64,000 bases of DNA from Elymus sibiricus (taxonomy: Eukaryota; Streptophyta; Magnoliopsida; Poales; Poaceae), in contig CM077664.1 in assembly GCA_039707655.1 (NCBI GenBank), positions 199,696,195 to 199,760,194 of the forward strand, read 5' to 3'. The notes below the pieces were generated by a model. The model was not told the origin of the DNA, made no database searches, and saw only the letters and a program-made list of their open reading frames with translations. Made by a program: the position numbers and the translations under genes. Positions 22,001 through 33,159 of the stretch are shown piece after piece (within the stretch, counting starts at the first letter, position 1; every line of letters starts with the position of its first letter).

Positions 22001-24621
22001 CGGTGAGCTCCTAGCGGGGAAGGGCGGACCAGGGCGGCGAGGAGGAACTGGGGAAGAGCCGCGGCAGAGCTAGGTGGCGAACGGAGGGGGTTTGGACGGT
22101 GGCCGGGCGGGGCCGAGGCGCAGAGCACGCGTACTGCAGCCAGCGCATGCGCACTGGGCATGCCAGTGGCGCAGTCACCGCGTGCACGAGCGCAAGCACG
22201 ACGACTAAGCCCAGACAAGCCTGTCCAGTGACAAGTCCCTCCATAGCTTAGACACTTTGAGGTGATAGATCAGCAAAAGAGCTTCTGGGGTGATCAATCA
22301 CATCGCCCAAAGTTTGCAGCAGCAAACTTTTGCAAGGCTCTGAGATTAAATCATGAGGTAGAATGGTAAAAGAGTTTGTCACCAGGATTTGGGGTTAGAA
22401 GGACTACAGGATTGCAAAGTTTGAGGCCAAATGGACAAGGTTTGAGGGTGGATGCTTTGCAACTGCATTTCTGGTCCAGATACTTGATCAGGAAGTAGCA
22501 CTCACATGGGGTATGGACTTGAGCTGCATTTTGGCATAGGATGATGATTTGGTACCCTGAAGATGCTGAGAAAGTTTATAGCATTTGGAAATACCTAGAT
22601 GGTACTTCCTTCACAAAGGTCCTCTCTGCACAGAACCTTGGGAGAATTTTGTAGGACAAATGGCTAGGCAAGCTAATGTGAAATTTGGCAGGCACAAAGG
22701 ATATATGGACCTTTAGGCCCTGGATTAATTTCAGAATTTTTGAAGCAATATAAAAGGTAGTTGCTTCATACCCTGAAAATTTAACCAGAACCAAAGATTG
22801 GAAGGAGTGCTCACATAGATGGTTGGACAAGGCTGAAATTTGGTGTAGGGTAATCATTTGAGCATAAGAAGGGCCTGGCAAAATTTCAACTTATTTTGAT
22901 ACTCCTAGCTAGTACTTCCTTTACAAAGCTTCTCCCTGGACAGAAACTTTGGGAATTTGCTAAGGAAGATTCACTAGGAAAATGGAGCTGAATTTTGTCA
23001 TGTGGTAATGATTTGGGTAGGAAAGAGTGCCCAAAATTTTTGAGAGCAATCAGGAAAATATAAATAGCACTTCCTTCACTAAGTGCCAAACTGGACAGAA
23101 TGGAAAAGGAATATTGCTGAATTATTTTTGAACTAGGCAAGGAAGGGTTGGGGCATATTTGGGGAATATATGATCAAAATAATTTATGGAATAATTTGGG
23201 AATTTACGGGATGACAGAAATATAGGTTGCTTCACAACCTAGGTCAGAAAGGGTTATTCTTTTAATCAGAAAAGGAATATTCCTTAAGAAAAGAATTTTT
23301 GGAAAAGGGCTAGAATGGAAATGCCATGATCTTGGGAAACATACAAGGATGAAACACATATTGGAAGAGGAAGAAATGATGATCTCCCAGGTTTCAAGTC
23401 CATAGAACTGCTGCAAAAAGGAAAAACCAGAGCAAACCAAATAAATCCAAGAGAAAAAGAAAGGGCCAAAAATCGGGGTGTTACACTTAGCAAAGAACAA
23501 TATGTGAAAAACTCGTAGGCATTGGATCGGTGATTATGTTGGATAACATTCATCATGTAACAGTCATAACCTAGGGCGACACAGAACTAGCTCCAATTCA
23601 TCAATGTAATGTAGGCATGTATTCTGTATATAGTCATACGTGCTTGCGATAAGAACTTGCATGACATCTTTTGTCCTACCCTCCGGTTGCAGCGGGGTCC
23701 ATAAGGAAACTAAGGGATATTAAGGCCTCCTTTTAATAGGGAACCGGAACAAAGCATTAACACATAGTGAATACATGAACTCCTCAAACTACGGTAATCA
23801 CCGGAAAGAATCCCAATTATTGTCACCTTGGGGTATGCGGATCATAACACATAGCAGGTGCGTATAACTTGCAAGATCGGATCAAGAACACAAATATATT
23901 CATGAAAACATAAAGGGTTCAGATCTGAAATCATGGCACTCGGGCCCTAGTGACAAGCATTAAGCATAGCTAAGTCATAGCAACATTAATCTCAGAACAT
24001 AGTGGATACTAGGGATCAAGCCCTAACAAAACTAACTCAATTACATGATAAATCTCATCCAACTCATCACCGTCCAGCAAACCTACGAAGGAATTACTCA
24101 CTCCCGGCGGTGAGCATCATGAAATTGGTGATGGAAGATGGTTGATGATGACGATGACGGAAGATCCCCCTCTCCGGAGCCCCGAACGGACTCCAGATCT
24201 GGCCTCCCGATGAAGAACAGGAGGTAGCGGCGGCTCCGTATCGTAGAACGTGATAAAACTTCCTCTCTTTTTTTTCTCTGGAATTGTGAATTTATAGGCC
24301 TGAGATTAGGGTCAGCGGAGCCACGTGGGCCCCACAAGCCACCAGGGCGCGCCAGGGGGGTGGCGTGCCCTGGTGCCTCGTGGGCAGCAGGTGGCCCCCC
24401 TCCAGTGGATCTTGGCTCCAGTATTTTTTATTTATTCCATAAAAAATCTCCAAAAAGTTTTGTCCAATTCCAAGAACTTTTATTTCTACACAAAAAACAA
24501 CACCATGGTAGTTCTGCTGAAAACAGCGTCAGTTCGGGTTAGTTTCATTCAAATCATGCAAATTAGAGTCCAAAACAAGAGAAAAAGTGTTTGGAAAAGT
24601 AGATATGATGGAGACGTATCA
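19078..24621 (-). repeat. WHAM-like 3' LTR interrupted by a 4.1-kb solo LTR
   Basis: LTR sequence is at 19078-19347 and 23486-24621, about 1,401 bp without the insertion and one duplication, close to the 1,363 bp of the LTR at 56095-57457. It ends GAGACGTATCA followed by the polypurine tract ACTCCCCCAAGCTTAA. A GC-rich inverted repeat (24325-24400) sits about 30 bp before a TATA box, sense CCTATAAA (24291-24298). Confidence 0.85.
19348..23485 (-). mobile_element. 4.14-kb solo LTR-like element, TGTGGCACCCCCGG...GGGGTGTTACA
   Basis: It has TG...CA ends and a 5-bp duplication TTTAG (19343-19347) versus CTTAG (23486-23490); the other WHAM-like LTR reads CTTAG at the empty site, so one C-to-T change explains the mismatch. 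The two ends are not repeats of each other and there is no coding domain. It therefore fits a solo LTR of a gypsy family with a very long LTR; a non-autonomous element without recognisable LTRs is the alternative. The GC-rich part (21230-22200) produces many spurious open frames. Strand is inferred from the related element at 49063. Confidence 0.65.
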
Positions 24622-26624
24622 ACTCCCCCAAGCTTAACTCATTGATTGTCCTCAAGCAATTCAGTTGACAAACTGAAAGTGATAAACAAAAATTTTACGA
24701 ACTCTTTTGTTCTTGTATCTATATATATGCTTAAATAATGCCGGGTTTCAGCAAAGATTATAACTAACCATGCAAATGATAACTCTTAGAAATTATATTC
24801 ACTCATCTCAATCGCATAATCAACTAGCGAGCAATAATAAGATATCTCAAATGACAACACTTTGTCAAAACAATCATGATATAATATGACAACATGGTAT
24901 CTCGCTAGCCCTTTCTGAGACCGCAAAACATAAATGCAGAGCACCTCCAAAGTTCAAGCAGCGACTAAACATTGTAATTCATGGTAGAAGAGATCCAGTC
25001 ATGATGCACACAACATTAACTATAGACAATGCATGAGAATGACAATAGTGCTCTTAGGACTGGTGCTTATTTGAGAAGATGGTGACTCAACAATAAAAGT
25101 AAAATAACATAGAAGTAAATAGATGGGCCCTTCGCAGAGGGAAGCAGGGATTTGCATAGGTGCCAGAGCTCAAAGCTTAAATCAGAGATAAATATAATTT
25201 TGGGAGGTATGCCTTTCCTGTCAACGTCACAACCGAGAGTTTTCAATATCTTCCATGCTAAACACATTAGCGGTGGTTCCCAAGCGGTAAAGTAAAGTTT
25301 ACTCCCCCTCCACCAACAAACACAAGCCATGGCTAGCCGAATCCTCGGGTGCCCTCCATACCAACAACTTTCCGGGGGAGTTTGTTTTATTATTTTGCAA
25401 TTTTAATCATGGGATTGGGCATCCCGATTACCAGCCCCTCTCGTGCAAGGACAAGTGAATAAACACTCATCATGAGAATAACCCGCTTAGCATGGAAGAT
25501 ATTGACCGCCCCCTGTCGCTCCATGAGCGGTACGGGCACACAAAATAGATGTTCATTTGAATATTTAGAGGTGGCACGTGCAAATTTACTTAGAACGGCA
25601 GGGTAATACCGCATATAGGTAGATATAGTGGACTCATCTGGAATAAATTTGGTTTAAGGGTTTTGATGCACAAGCAGTATCCCCGCTTAGTACAGGCGAA
25701 GGCTAGCAAATAGGTTGAGAAGCGACCAGCTAGAGAGCGAAAACGGTCATAATCATGCATTATGAATAATCAACATTGAATACTAGCATGAGTAGGATAT
25801 AAGCACCATGAACATAAATATCATGGAGGCTATGTTGGTTTTGAATCAACTACATGCGTGAACATGTGCCAAGTCAAGCCACTCGAAGCATTCAGAGGAG
25901 GATACCATATCATCATACTACATCATGAACATTTTAATGCATGTTGACACCCAAGATAAATCATTATCCACTTCTAGCTACTTATAAGCATGGCATGGGC
26001 AACTATAATCTCTAATTGTCATCATAAACATGTTTAATCATAATATGCAGAATCAGGGATACTGAGTTAAACATATTTACAAAAACAAAAACAAATTGAG
26101 TTCATACCCGCTTTTCCTTGCCACAGTCACTTCATCAAATCATCGTCATTATTGCCTTTCACTTGCACGACCGAATGATATGAAAATAATAATAGTGCAA
26201 GTGTGCCGTGGACTAAGCTGGAATATGCAAACAGTTTACTCAAAGGAGAAGACAAGGTAATATGGGCTCTTTGTTAGATCAACAATAATGCATATGAGAG
26301 CCACTCAACATTTTCATCGTGGTCATCTCCTTACAATGACTCAACAAAAGAAAAGAATTTCAGAGAAACACACTGAAATATTTTTGGATTTTTTAGTTTT
26401 TTTTTCTTGAAGGATGCAATTTAAAGAAGACAAAACAAAAACGAGAAAAACTATTTACACGGGAAAGCTCCCAACAAGCAAAAGAAGAAACGAGAAATCT
26501 TTTTGGGTTTTCTTTTAATACTACAACTAATTAAGCTAGAAAGAAAAACCAAAAAGAAGAGAGAATTTTTTTTGGATTTTCTCAAAGTTTTTCAAACACA
26601 CTAGAAGAAAGCGAGAAAATAAAA
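24622..26624 (-). other. WHAM-like 3' internal non-coding region
   Basis: It starts with the polypurine tract and holds three blocks shared with the Sabrina-like element (25128-25147, 25617-25635, 25665-25710). The part from 26380 to 26620 is A/T-rich homopolymer-like sequence. No protein domain is seen. Confidence 0.5.
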
Positions 26625-27767
26625 CTAACATGGATATACAATAAAAAAGTATGAACACCGACAACTGAAATGAAATATGTCATCATGAATGTAATGTCGG
26701 TGAGAAATATGTACTCCCCCAAGCTTAGGCATTTGCCTAGCTTGGTCTACGGCCATCTGTAGTAGCCATCGGTCCCATGTGAAAGTACTGAGGCGGCGGC
26801 ACCTGAGCGTCCCAATCATGGGCCTCATCCTCTGCCGCTGCCAATGCGTTCGGTAAGCAACGATGTCTGGTGGCATAATAGTATATCCGTTCCTGGCATG
26901 AGAATCAAACAAAGCAGGTGCAGGCAACGGAATAATATCACGAGTATCCTCACTAAAAACCAAGTTATAATGAATGTGGTGAGGAGGCTCAGGAGCATCA
27001 AGAAAGTGGTGGTCCCTCATAGACTGGTGATCTAAGTAAACTCTGGGCAACAGATAATCATGTGGCCGTATGTTAACATTAAAATGTCTCGCTAAGCAAG
27101 TAGCATAAATACCACCATGAATTTTACCCTTAGTCCTATTAGTGTGTAGGCGGCGTGCAATGATAGCTCCCAGGTTATAAGTGTTTTCATTATGCAGTGC
27201 GCGGCATAAAATGGCAAAGTCAGGTGCACATAGCGCACCACCTTGCTCTCTAGCAGTGAAGCATTTCCCTATGAATAAAGCAAAGTAATGGACAGCGGGA
27301 AATTGCAAGCTAGTGGCTCGGGCTTTCGACATGCCCCTTTCCTCTCCCACAGTTAAAGTGCGAAGGAAGCCCTCAAACTCCTCCGGTCGAGGCTCTCTTA
27401 TTTCCCCATCAAAGGGGATCAAACATATCTCACAAAATTCAGCAAGCGGTATATGATGATGTTCAGCATATAAATCAAAACGCACCTCAGGGGGTTCGAG
27501 CCTATTCAGGAAATGAAAGTTTTGCAAAAAGGAATTCGTACGGATGTGGTGCTGGTCATGTTCATCTGCGAGGAAGTCGGTCAATCCGGTGTTAGCAACA
27601 AATTGCGCAAACTCTTGGTAGAATCCGGCTTCGTTCATGAAGGCATTGTGTGGCCATTCGCACGACCGGACCTCCGTCCTACGCGGAATGTTGAGGAAGC
27701 CGTCCAAGGAGTCCCCAAGGACTCCCTTGGCGTTCCGCTTTGAGGAACTCCTCCGGAAGAAATTCAT
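26625..27767 (-). CDS. WHAM-like accessory ORF, 380 aa, intact (ATHILA-ORF type)
   Basis: This is an uninterrupted frame from the ATG at 27765-27767 (MNFFRRSSSKRNAKG) to a stop at 26625. The ATG was chosen because the outer WHAM-like copy has an equivalent ATG at 48438-48440 followed by a similar basic start (MLRRMLRGSSSRKSDE). The body contains HHIPLAEFCEICLIPFDGEI, ALHNENTYNLGAIIARRLH and GGIYATCLARHFNVNIRPH, in the style of the large ORF that follows gag-pol in Athila elements (Pfam ATHILA / putative plant transposon protein families, from memory). I see no signal peptide or clear membrane segment, so an envelope function is not supported. It is intact while the neighbouring gag-protease is decayed. 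Function unknown. Confidence 0.65.
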   Translation of the reverse strand: MNFFRRSSSKRNAKGVLGDSLDGFLNIPRRTEVRSCEWPHNAFMNEAGFYQEFAQFVANTGLTDFLADEHDQHHIRTNSFLQNFHFLNRLEPPEVRFDLYAEHHHIPLAEFCEICLIPFDGEIREPRPEEFEGFLRTLTVGEERGMSKARATSLQFPAVHYFALFIGKCFTAREQGGALCAPDFAILCRALHNENTYNLGAIIARRLHTNRTKGKIHGGIYATCLARHFNVNIRPHDYLLPRVYLDHQSMRDHHFLDAPEPPHHIHYNLVFSEDTRDIIPLPAPALFDSHARNGYTIMPPDIVAYRTHWQRQRMRPMIGTLRCRRLSTFTWDRWLLQMAVDQARQMPKLGGVHISHRHYIHDDIFHFSCRCSYFFIVYPC

Positions 27768-28140
27768 TTTCTTTATGAACAATTTCTGAAAAATTTTGGG
27801 CCACAAAATTATATAAATAAAACTTCACAAAATTGATAGCAACTACTCATATGGATGTCTAGAGGCTATATCAAGCATTCAAACTACTTGGAACTCAAAG
27901 AATTCAACATGCAAGCTCATTTTCAGTAGCACCAAGAGCAGCTAATTATGCAAAATAAAATCCACTAGAGCAAAAACTAATTGGAGCAATGGAGCAGTCA
28001 CATACCAAGTAGCAATCCCCCAAAACAGTTTTGGAAACGGAGCTCTGAGCAAAGAGATCGAAAATCTCAGGTTTGGGAGCAAGAATAGGAGAGAGAGAGC
28101 TACCAGAAATTTTTGCTAGAGGTAAGAGATGAAGTGGGCT

Positions 28141-28400
28141 AAAGGAATAAGTGAGGGGGTCCCTGTGGGGCCCACAAGCCACCAGGGCGCGCCCCAGGGG
28201 GGTGGCGTGCCCTGGTACCTCGTGGGCACCTGGGGCATCCCCCTGGTATGTTTTTAGTGCCAAAAATTCTTAAATATTCTATAAAAATTCATGTAAATTT
28301 TTTAGATCATTCTGAGCACTTTCATTTTTGGGCACTTTTTTATTGCACGGATAATTCAGAAAACAGGATAATCATGGCATTTTATTGCATTTAACTAAAA
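28141..28400 (-). promoter_or_regulatory. Internal U3-like cassette upstream of the WHAM-like accessory ORF
   Basis: The inverted repeat at about 28163-28235 (GGGCCCACAAGCCACC with GGGCGCGCCCC core and GTACCTCGTGGGC) closely resembles the LTR hairpin at 24325-24400. The flank to 28400 (CCAAAAATTCTTAAATATTC...) also resembles the corresponding LTR flank. It lies about 400 bp before the accessory ORF start. No convincing TATA box is seen beside this copy. A promoter or RNA-structure role is inference. Confidence 0.4.
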
Positions 28401-28552
28401 ATAGCAGAAAACAAAAAGTGGGCGCAGAAGGTTGTGCTTACTAAATTCATCGACAACATGCCCCTCAAAAAGAATCCATTAATAAGGTTGATCAAGTCTT
28501 ATGAACAAACCATTTCCGAGTAACATGAAACCGATGAACCTTCGTAAAAACA

Positions 28553-30570
28553 CTAGGTTACCTCAACGGGGATGTGTACCTCCCCAATGATAAGAGTTTC
28601 ATATTTCTTTTTGACAGTAGGAAGAGGGAGTTGGAAACTTCCAATAGTAATTGTCGGAGTCTTTTCAATAACATGAATACCGATTACTTGAAATTGTTTC
28701 TTCGGAAAGTGCACTGTATGTTCATTACCATTGATATGAAAAGTGACCTTGCTTTTGTTGCAATCAATAACAGCCCCTGCAGTATTCAAAAAGGGTCTAC
28801 CAAGGATAATCGACATGTTGTCGTCCTTGGGCATATCAAGTATAACAAAATCTATTAGGATAGTAACATTTGCAACTACAACGGGCACATCCTCACAAAC
28901 ACCAATAGGAATGGCAGTTGATTTGTCAGCCATTTGCAATGATATTTCAGTGCGAGTGAGTTTATTCAAATCAAGTCTTTTATATAAATAGAAGGGCAAA
29001 TACTAACACCGGCTCCTAAATCACATAAAGCAGTTTTGACATAATTTCTTTTAATGGAGCATGGTATAGTTGGTATTCCTGGATCTCCTAGTTTCTTAGG
29101 TACTCCATCCTTAAAAGAATAATTTGCAAGCATGGTAGAAATTTTAGCTTCAGGTATCATTCTTTTATTTGTGACAATGTCTTTCATATATTTAGCATAA
29201 GGGGCCATCCTTAAAATACCAGTCAAACGAGTACGCAAAAAGACTGGCCTAAGCATTTCAGCAAAGCATTCAAATTCTTCCTCATCCTTATTCTTAGATG
29301 GTTTAGGAGGAAAGGGCATGGGTTTTTGGACCCATGGTTCTCTTTCTTTACCATGTTCTCTAGCAACGAAGTCTCCTTTACCATAACATTTATTTTTAGA
29401 AGGTGGGTTATCAAGATCAACCGCAGGTTCTATTTCAACATCATTATCAAGTTCTTTATCATTATCTGGTTGGGCATCCACATGAGCATCATCATTATTA
29501 TTATCATCAGGTGAATGTTCATTACCAGATTGTGTCTCAGCGTCGGAAATAGAAACATCATTATTATCCTCCAAGGGTTTTTCTACCTCAGGTTCACTAG
29601 AAGTATGCAAAGTCCTATCATTTTTCTTTTTCTTTTTCTTTTTAGATGGACTAGGTGCATCAACATTAATTCTTTGAGAGTCTTGTTCAATTCTTTTAGG
29701 GTGACCTTCAGGATAAAGTGGCTCCTGAGTCATTCTACCTCTAGTCATTACTCTAACAGCATGATCATTCATATTGTTATTCATTTCATTGAGAAATTCA
29801 CATTGAGATTTAGCAACTTGTTCTAACTGGGTTTGAACCATAGATGCATGTTTACCTACACCTTTGACATCATTAGCAATTCTAAACAAGTCACTCAAGC
29901 GATCAATCATGTAAGCATTTCGTTTCAATTGTTTCATAACATTTGCATTGAAATGAACTTGCTTAATAATATAATTGTCAAATTCATACAAACATTGACT
30001 AGGAGGTTTGTTATAAGGAATATCACCTTCATCAAACTTTATAAGAGAATTTACCTCTACTACCTGTGGCGGTGTGTCAAGACCATGTATTTCTTCAATA
30101 GGTGGTAGATACTTAAGCCTCCCCCAAGCTTGAGCGATACTTTCTCCTTCACGAGGCCAAAAATTATATATATAATTCCGATCACGATGAACCAAATGCA
30201 TAGGATAAAATTTCTGGTGGAATTCCAGCTTCTACCGGTTCCAGTCCCATGTTTCAGTATCATCACACAGCCTATACCATGTCAATGTCTTTCCCTCCAA
30301 AGATAAAGGGAATACTTTCTTCTTAACTCCATCTCCGGGTAAACCTGCAAGCTTAAACAATCCACAAATTTCATCCACATAGATCAAGTACATATCGGGA
30401 TGTACCGTTCCATCTCCTGCATAAGGATTAGCTAGCAGTTTCTATACCATACCCGAAGGAATTTCATAATAAATACTTTCAGTAGGTTCAATAGGTTGAG
30501 GAGCAACTCTTAATGCTTCCGGTCGAGGTGAAGATACCCCGAACAAGCCCCTCAAAGGATTACTTTCCAT
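28553..30570 (-). pseudogene. Chimeric gag-protease: Sabrina-like N-terminus fused to WHAM-like C-terminus
   Basis: The start is the ATG at 30568-30570 (MESNPLRGLFGVSS), just after the primer site. Stops TAG occur at 30442 and 30232, and a frameshift near 28998 separates the two protease halves. The part up to EGESIAQAWGRLK is Sabrina-like gag. From LPPIEEIHGLD onward it matches the WHAM-like gag at 53271-55414, including the Lys run, the Asp/Asn-rich segment and FECFAEMLRPVFLRT. The switch occurs within TTAAG shared by both parents, around 30112-30116. Protease motifs ALCDLGAG and MSIILGRPFLNTAG are visible. About 134 residues present in the outer WHAM-like gag between QAWGRL and the PIEE motif are absent. 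Confidence 0.75.
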
Positions 30571-30647
30571 AGTGACAAGTGACAATAAATTGTAGCACAT
30601 AATATAAATGTTTCCTTTCCAAATGCCACTCACCAAAGGCGCTTCAC

Positions 30648-30665
30648 TCCCCGGCAACGGCGCCA
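30648..30665 (-). other. Sabrina-like primer binding site (tRNA-Asp type)
   Basis: The plus strand reads TCCCCGGCAACGGCGCCA, identical to the 3' end of plant tRNA-Asp including CCA, so the element RNA carries the complement. It lies 11 bp from the 5' LTR and fixes the element's direction. Confidence 0.85.
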
Positions 30666-30676
30666 GAAAAGAGTAT

Positions 30677-32192
30677 TGATGACCCACAAGTATAGGGGAT
30701 CAATCGTAGTCCTTTCGATAAGTAAGAGTGTCGAACCCAACGAGGAGCAGAAGGGAATGACAAGCGGTTTTCAGCAAGGTATTCTCTGCAAGTACTGAAA
30801 GTAGCGGTAACAGATAGTTTTGATAGCAAGATAATTCGTAACAAGTAACAAGTAGTAACAGTAACAAAAGTGTAGCAAGGTGGCCCAATCCTTTTTGTAG
30901 CAAAGGACAAGCCGGAACGAACTCGTATAATAAGCAAAGCGTTCTCGAGGACACATGGGAATTTCATCTAGTCACTTTCATCTTGTTTGTTTGATTCGCG
31001 TTCGCTACTTTGATAATTTGATATGTGGGTGGACCGGTGCTTGGGTGTTGTTCTTACTTGAACAAGCCTCCCACTTATGATTACCCCCTCTCGCAAGCAT
31101 ACGCAACTACGAAAGAAGAATTAAGATAACTCTAACCATAGCATGAAACATATGGATCCAAATCAGCCCCTTACGGAATAGCGCATAAACTAGGGTTTAA
31201 GCTTCTGTCACTCTAGCAACCCATCATCTAATTACTACTCCACAATGTCTTCCCTTAGGCCCAAAGATGGTGAAGTGTCATGTAGTAGACGTTCACATGA
31301 CACCACTAAAGGAAGCAACAACATACATATCATCAAAATATCGAACGAATACCAAATTCACATGATTACTTATAACAAGACTTCTCCCATGTTGTCAAGA
31401 ACAAAAGTAACTACTCACAAAACATATTCATGTTCAAGATCACAGGGGTATTGAATAGCATTAAGGATCTGAATATATAATCTTCCACCAAATAAACCAA
31501 CTAGCATCAACTACAAGATGTAATCAACACTACTAGCAACCCACAGGTACCAATCTGAGGTTTTGAGAAGAAGATTGAATACAAGAGATGAACTAGGGTT
31601 TGAGATGAGATGGTGCTAGTGAAGATGTTGATGAAGATTGGTCCTCCCATAATGAGAGGATCGTTGGTGATGTCGATGGCTTCAATTTCCCCCTCCCAGA
31701 GGGAAGTATCCCCAACGGGATCGCTCCGCCGGAGAGAAAAAGTGCTCCTGCCCAGGTTCCGCCTCGAGATGGCGGCGTTTCATCCGAAAAAATTTCTCTT
31801 GATTTTTTCTAGGGCAAATGGCTTCATATAGTAGAAGGAGGGGGCCAGACGCCAGCCAGGGCCCCACAAGGCATCAGGGCGCGCCCAGGGGGGCGCGCCC
31901 TGTTGCCTTGTAGGCAACTGGTGGGTCCCCTCTGGTATTTCTTTTCTCCAGTATTTTTTATATATTCAATAAAAAATCTCCGTGAAGTTTCAGGTCAATT
32001 GGAGCTCTGTAGAATAGGTATCTTTGATGTGGCTATTTCCGATCCAGAATTCCAGCTGCCGGCATTCTCCCTCTTCATGTAAATCTTGCAAAATAAGAGA
32101 GAAAAGGCATAAGAATTATACCATAAAGTGAAATAATGATTGAAAACATGATAATTATTCATACGAAATCATGATGCATATTGGACGTATCA
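30677..32192 (-). repeat. Sabrina-like 5' LTR (right copy)
   Basis: A complete 1,516-bp LTR with TGATGACCC...GACGTATCA ends, followed by the duplication GAACG (32193-32197). It carries the GC-rich inverted repeat (31859-31930) and a TATA-like ATATA at 31826-31830. This copy has no insertion and serves as reference for 3368-6585. Confidence 0.9.
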
Positions 32193-32197
32193 GAACG

Positions 32198-32271
32198 CGG
32201 TAAAATTCCACAAAGCCTACAAAGTAGGCACAAAAATAACTGTAAAATGGTCTCATAATTTGGACTCATCA
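32198..32271 (-). repeat. E1 left LTR, part 2
   Basis: The last 74 bp of the E1 LTR as read on the plus strand, matching 48226-48299 and ending TTGGACTCATCA. The polypurine tract ACTCCCCCAAGCTTAA follows directly. Confidence 0.85.
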
Positions 32272-33159
32272 ACTCCCCCAAGCTTAAAGATTTGCTCGTC
32301 CCCGAGAAAATACCACAGCTTGTAATGAACAGGTTATCTTGGTTATGAGCTGTGGATGAATCAAATGAATGGGTCCAAAATAAAATTTTAGAATTTACAT
32401 CATATGATCAATTTCATCGTGCGCCATTACATCCAAATTTCCTTCAAATGAGTATGAAAGCTTCCACACCTTACTTTCAATCCATAATGAGACTATTTCT
32501 AAGTCTTAATGATACTTTATTCTCCTCTTTCAGTCGGGCAAGTCTTAGTGCTATACATCTTTCTTTTCATTGTTCTTTACTTCTCTTTTTATTTCCTGAA
32601 CTATCAAGCCTGCCACATATCACTCAAAATTTTTCTTTTCTCTTTTTGAGACGTGATATGAATGGTATGCTTAAACATACAAGTTAAACCAATTGGAATT
32701 ATATAAGTTTTCTCGAATCTATAATGTTTTGTTTTTATGCACAAGAACTTGTCCACATTTCATACTTGGTTCACTGGTTTCAAGAGACCTTACCAAGTAA
32801 TCACCAAATAAGCTGAAATCAGTTCCAATGCATCACATCAAATTGTCAACTTCTCATTCCCGATTGATACTAAAGATGTGGAAGGCTTATAATCATCATC
32901 TAAAAGCAAAGATGCAAAGCACACAAGGACGCATAACCATACTAAGCAAATTCATCATGATCATAATAGACTATTCATCAAACCATCCATGACTCAATGG
33001 ATAAGACTCTTCCCTCTTCACCAGAAGGTATGATAGTAATTTTATTACTTGAACTAAATAAACTCTTTTAAGAAAAGCTCAACGGAAAATAATAATGGTA
33101 AAGGAAACAAGAAAGGGCTTCAAAATCCCCCCAAGCTTAACACGCTAAGCCGGTTGGAT
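32272..33159 (-). other. E1 3' internal non-coding region
   Basis: It follows the polypurine tract. A plus-strand open frame at 32352-32687 is Phe/Leu/Ser rich without a domain and is not called. A second CCCCCCAAGCTTAAC tract lies at 33127-33141, next to the accessory ORF. Confidence 0.5.

Larger units (their letters stand above)
19078..30118 (-). mobile_element. Inner WHAM-like gypsy element, 5' part deleted
   Basis: It begins with an LTR starting TGATAACCCACAAGTATAGG directly next to Tat sequence (candidate duplication CATCG, 19073-19077). It continues as polypurine tract, accessory ORF, U3-like spacer, protease and the C-terminal half of gag, all on the minus strand. Its layout matches the outer WHAM-like element at 48300-57457. 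The 5' LTR, primer site and gag N-terminus are missing: near 30107-30118 the sequence switches to Sabrina-like gag. No reverse transcriptase or integrase lies between protease and accessory ORF. Confidence 0.75.
3368..32192 (-). mobile_element. Sabrina-like Athila-lineage gypsy with nested insertions
   Basis: It is bounded by LTRs starting TGATGACCCACAAGTATAGG and ending GGACGTATCA, flanked by the 5-bp duplication GAACG (3363-3367 and 32193-32197). The empty site is seen in the other E1 LTR near 48219. The tRNA-Asp-type primer site next to the right LTR shows transcription on the minus strand. From 5' to 3' it retains the start of gag, then a deletion and fusion to an inner WHAM-like element, then the integrase end of pol, an accessory ORF and the 3' LTR. 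Nested inside are a reversed solo Angela LTR and the Tat element with its own insertions. Confidence 0.85.

Noticed and set aside
21516..22244. Clustered open frames on both strands around 21.5-22.2 kb
   Set aside because: Same situation in the 4.14-kb solo LTR: GC-rich, no domain, no codon-position signal visible.
28553..30201. Complete Sabrina gag-protease
   Set aside because: Only the N-terminal part is Sabrina-like; the rest follows the WHAM-like gag at 53271-55414, so a chimera is the better call.
30648..30665. Partial tRNA gene
   Set aside because: Only the 18-nt 3' tRNA-Asp match is present, beside an LTR; it is a primer binding site, not a tRNA gene.
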